Of a stretch of DNA of 46,682 nt, positions 45,960-46,682 are shown piece by piece (the stretch's first letter is position 1; each line of letters begins with the position of its first letter). The DNA comes from a virus. The translations under genes and the position numbers were made by a program. The notes beneath the pieces are model-generated. The model was not told the DNA's origin. It made no database searches and saw only the letters and a list, made by a program, of their open reading frames with translations. The stretch lies in the IMG/VR virus record IMGVR_UViG_3300049595_001259, positions 1-46,682 of that record. One strand, written 5' to 3'.

Positions 45960-46682
45960 TTAGTCGTTAGCGAGTTTCTTGAAAAACTCCAATGACTCAT
46001 CGTCATCTTCGTCATCGCTAGAATACTTCGGCGCATGAGTCGCCTTAAAAGTCGGAGCAGTTTCTTCATCCTGCCATGGAACTTCAGTATTCTCAGCTGC
46101 CTTACGCTTCGTTGCAGGAGCATCCTCGGCAAGAACCTTTGCTAGACGAGCACGTAGCTCCTCTTCGGACTTGAAGTTCTTGGGGTCTAGGAATTCCTGA
46201 AGAGAATGTTCGCTCTTCCAGATCTGCTCTAGAACCTTATCGTCATCAGACAGAGCCTCTGACTTACCAAACTCTGACTTATCATAGTTACGATAACCTT
46301 CAACCTGACGGATCTTCAGCTTGAATGGAGCACCCGCCCAAAGATCGAACGGGTTGATTGCTTCCTCGTCAGCAAACTGAGGCTCCATTGCCTCCTTTAG
46401 CTTGTCAAAGATCTTCTTACCATACTTGTAGAGGAAAACCTTACCCTCGTTAGCAGGATTGCCTGGATCGCTGATAACCTGAATATTGCTGATGAAGTGA
46501 AGGCGACGCTTCTGCTTACGAGCAATTTCCTTGTTAGCCTCAATACCAGAGTTCCAGAGCTTAGAATTATACTCAGAAACTGGATCGCTCTTACCAAGAG
46601 TGGTCAGCGAGTTCTCGATATACCATCCGCCCGGACCCTGGAAACCATGATCAAAGATACGAACGAAAGGAACATCTTCACC
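45960..46682 (-). CDS. gp32: Single-stranded DNA-binding protein gp32 (5' end outside window)
   Basis: C-terminal 240 residues of T4-like gp32, the cooperative ssDNA-binding protein of the replisome; the frame is open to the window end, so the N-terminus is missing. Core text matches T4: LWNSGIEANKEIARKQKRRL, NPANEGKVFLYKYGKKIFDK (T4: [20 protein letters not shown]), LWAGAPFKLKIRQVEGYRNY, DKSEF. The end is the acidic tail typical of the family (SSDDEDDDESLEFFKKLAND), which contacts replication partners. The T4 Zn-binding CPVC segment appears here as DPVS. Its codons are more G/C-ending than those of the virion genes, in keeping with high early-middle expression. Confidence 0.93.
   Translation of the reverse strand, partial: GEDVPFVRIFDHGFQGPGGWYIENSLTTLGKSDPVSEYNSKLWNSGIEANKEIARKQKRRLHFISNIQVISDPGNPANEGKVFLYKYGKKIFDKLKEAMEPQFADEEAINPFDLWAGAPFKLKIRQVEGYRNYDKSEFGKSEALSDDDKVLEQIWKSEHSLQEFLDPKNFKSEEELRARLAKVLAEDAPATKRKAAENTEVPWQDEETAPTFKATHAPKYSSDDEDDDESLEFFKKLAND

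Noticed and set aside
1-46682. tRNA genes, integrase, transposase or attachment sites
   Set aside because: Nothing with tRNA cloverleaf features or recombinase motifs seen; all space is taken by virion genes and gp32.

Overview
The window is a block of virion genes from a T4-like (tevenvirinal-type) myovirus. The base composition is AT-rich, genes are packed end to end with many TAATG or TAATAAATG stop/start junctions, and the recognisable genes are T4 neck, baseplate and hub homologues plus the ssDNA-binding protein gp32. T4-type late-promoter boxes (TATAAATA or AATAAATA) occur in several of the few real intergenic gaps. The style of the fibre and accessory proteins (DUF4815-type proteins, VGIGTSTP-type fibre motifs, C-termini ending LDGG-x-F) resembles cyanophage, pelagiphage and rhizobial or caulobacter T4-like phages more than coliphage T4. 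The host cannot be told from this sequence. No tRNA, CRISPR array, integrase or transposase was seen.

Layout. (1) 1-2218, minus strand: 3' part of neck protein gp13, then an SGNH/GDSL-hydrolase-like protein and a protein of unknown function. (2) 2271-2498, plus strand: a small gene facing the other way, with its own late promoter. (3) 2503-21019, minus strand: a large adhesion module. It holds a glycine-rich putative adhesin, five or six large repetitive fibre proteins (one with a C-terminal S74 self-cleaving chaperone, one ending in a C1q-like domain, others with different tips), and a set of small proteins lying just downstream of the fibres in the transcript, two of which are paralogues of each other. 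(4) 21023-41278, minus strand: the baseplate. In transcript order it reads gp48, gp53, gp27, a gp5-like OB-fold protein, an unknown glycine-rich protein, a beta-helical spike, a PAAR tip, gp25, gp6, a gp7-like giant, a mini-fibre, gp8, and two very large baseplate/fibre proteins. (5) 41337-45926, plus strand: gp4 head completion, an unassigned conserved protein, a gp54-like tail-tube initiator, gp26, gp51, and a tape-measure-like protein with lytic transglycosylase and M15-type peptidase domains. (6) 45960-end, minus strand: gp32, truncated at the window edge, separated from block 5 by a strong hairpin terminator.

How it fits together. gp27, the OB-fold protein, the spike and the PAAR protein form the piercing hub. 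gp25, gp6, the gp7-like protein, gp53 and gp8 form the wedges, and gp48 and gp54 cap the baseplate and start the tube. The fibres and their small partner proteins bind the host. The spike carries no lysozyme domain; peptidoglycan cleavage appears to have moved to the tape-measure-like protein. The most interesting observation is a perfect T-TTT-TTT slippery heptamer in the overlap of genes 26 and 51. It lies directly upstream of the tape-measure-like gene, and the -1 gene has no ribosome binding site of its own. This is the layout of the lambda G/GT tail-assembly chaperone pair and suggests a programmed -1 frameshift in this T4-like phage.
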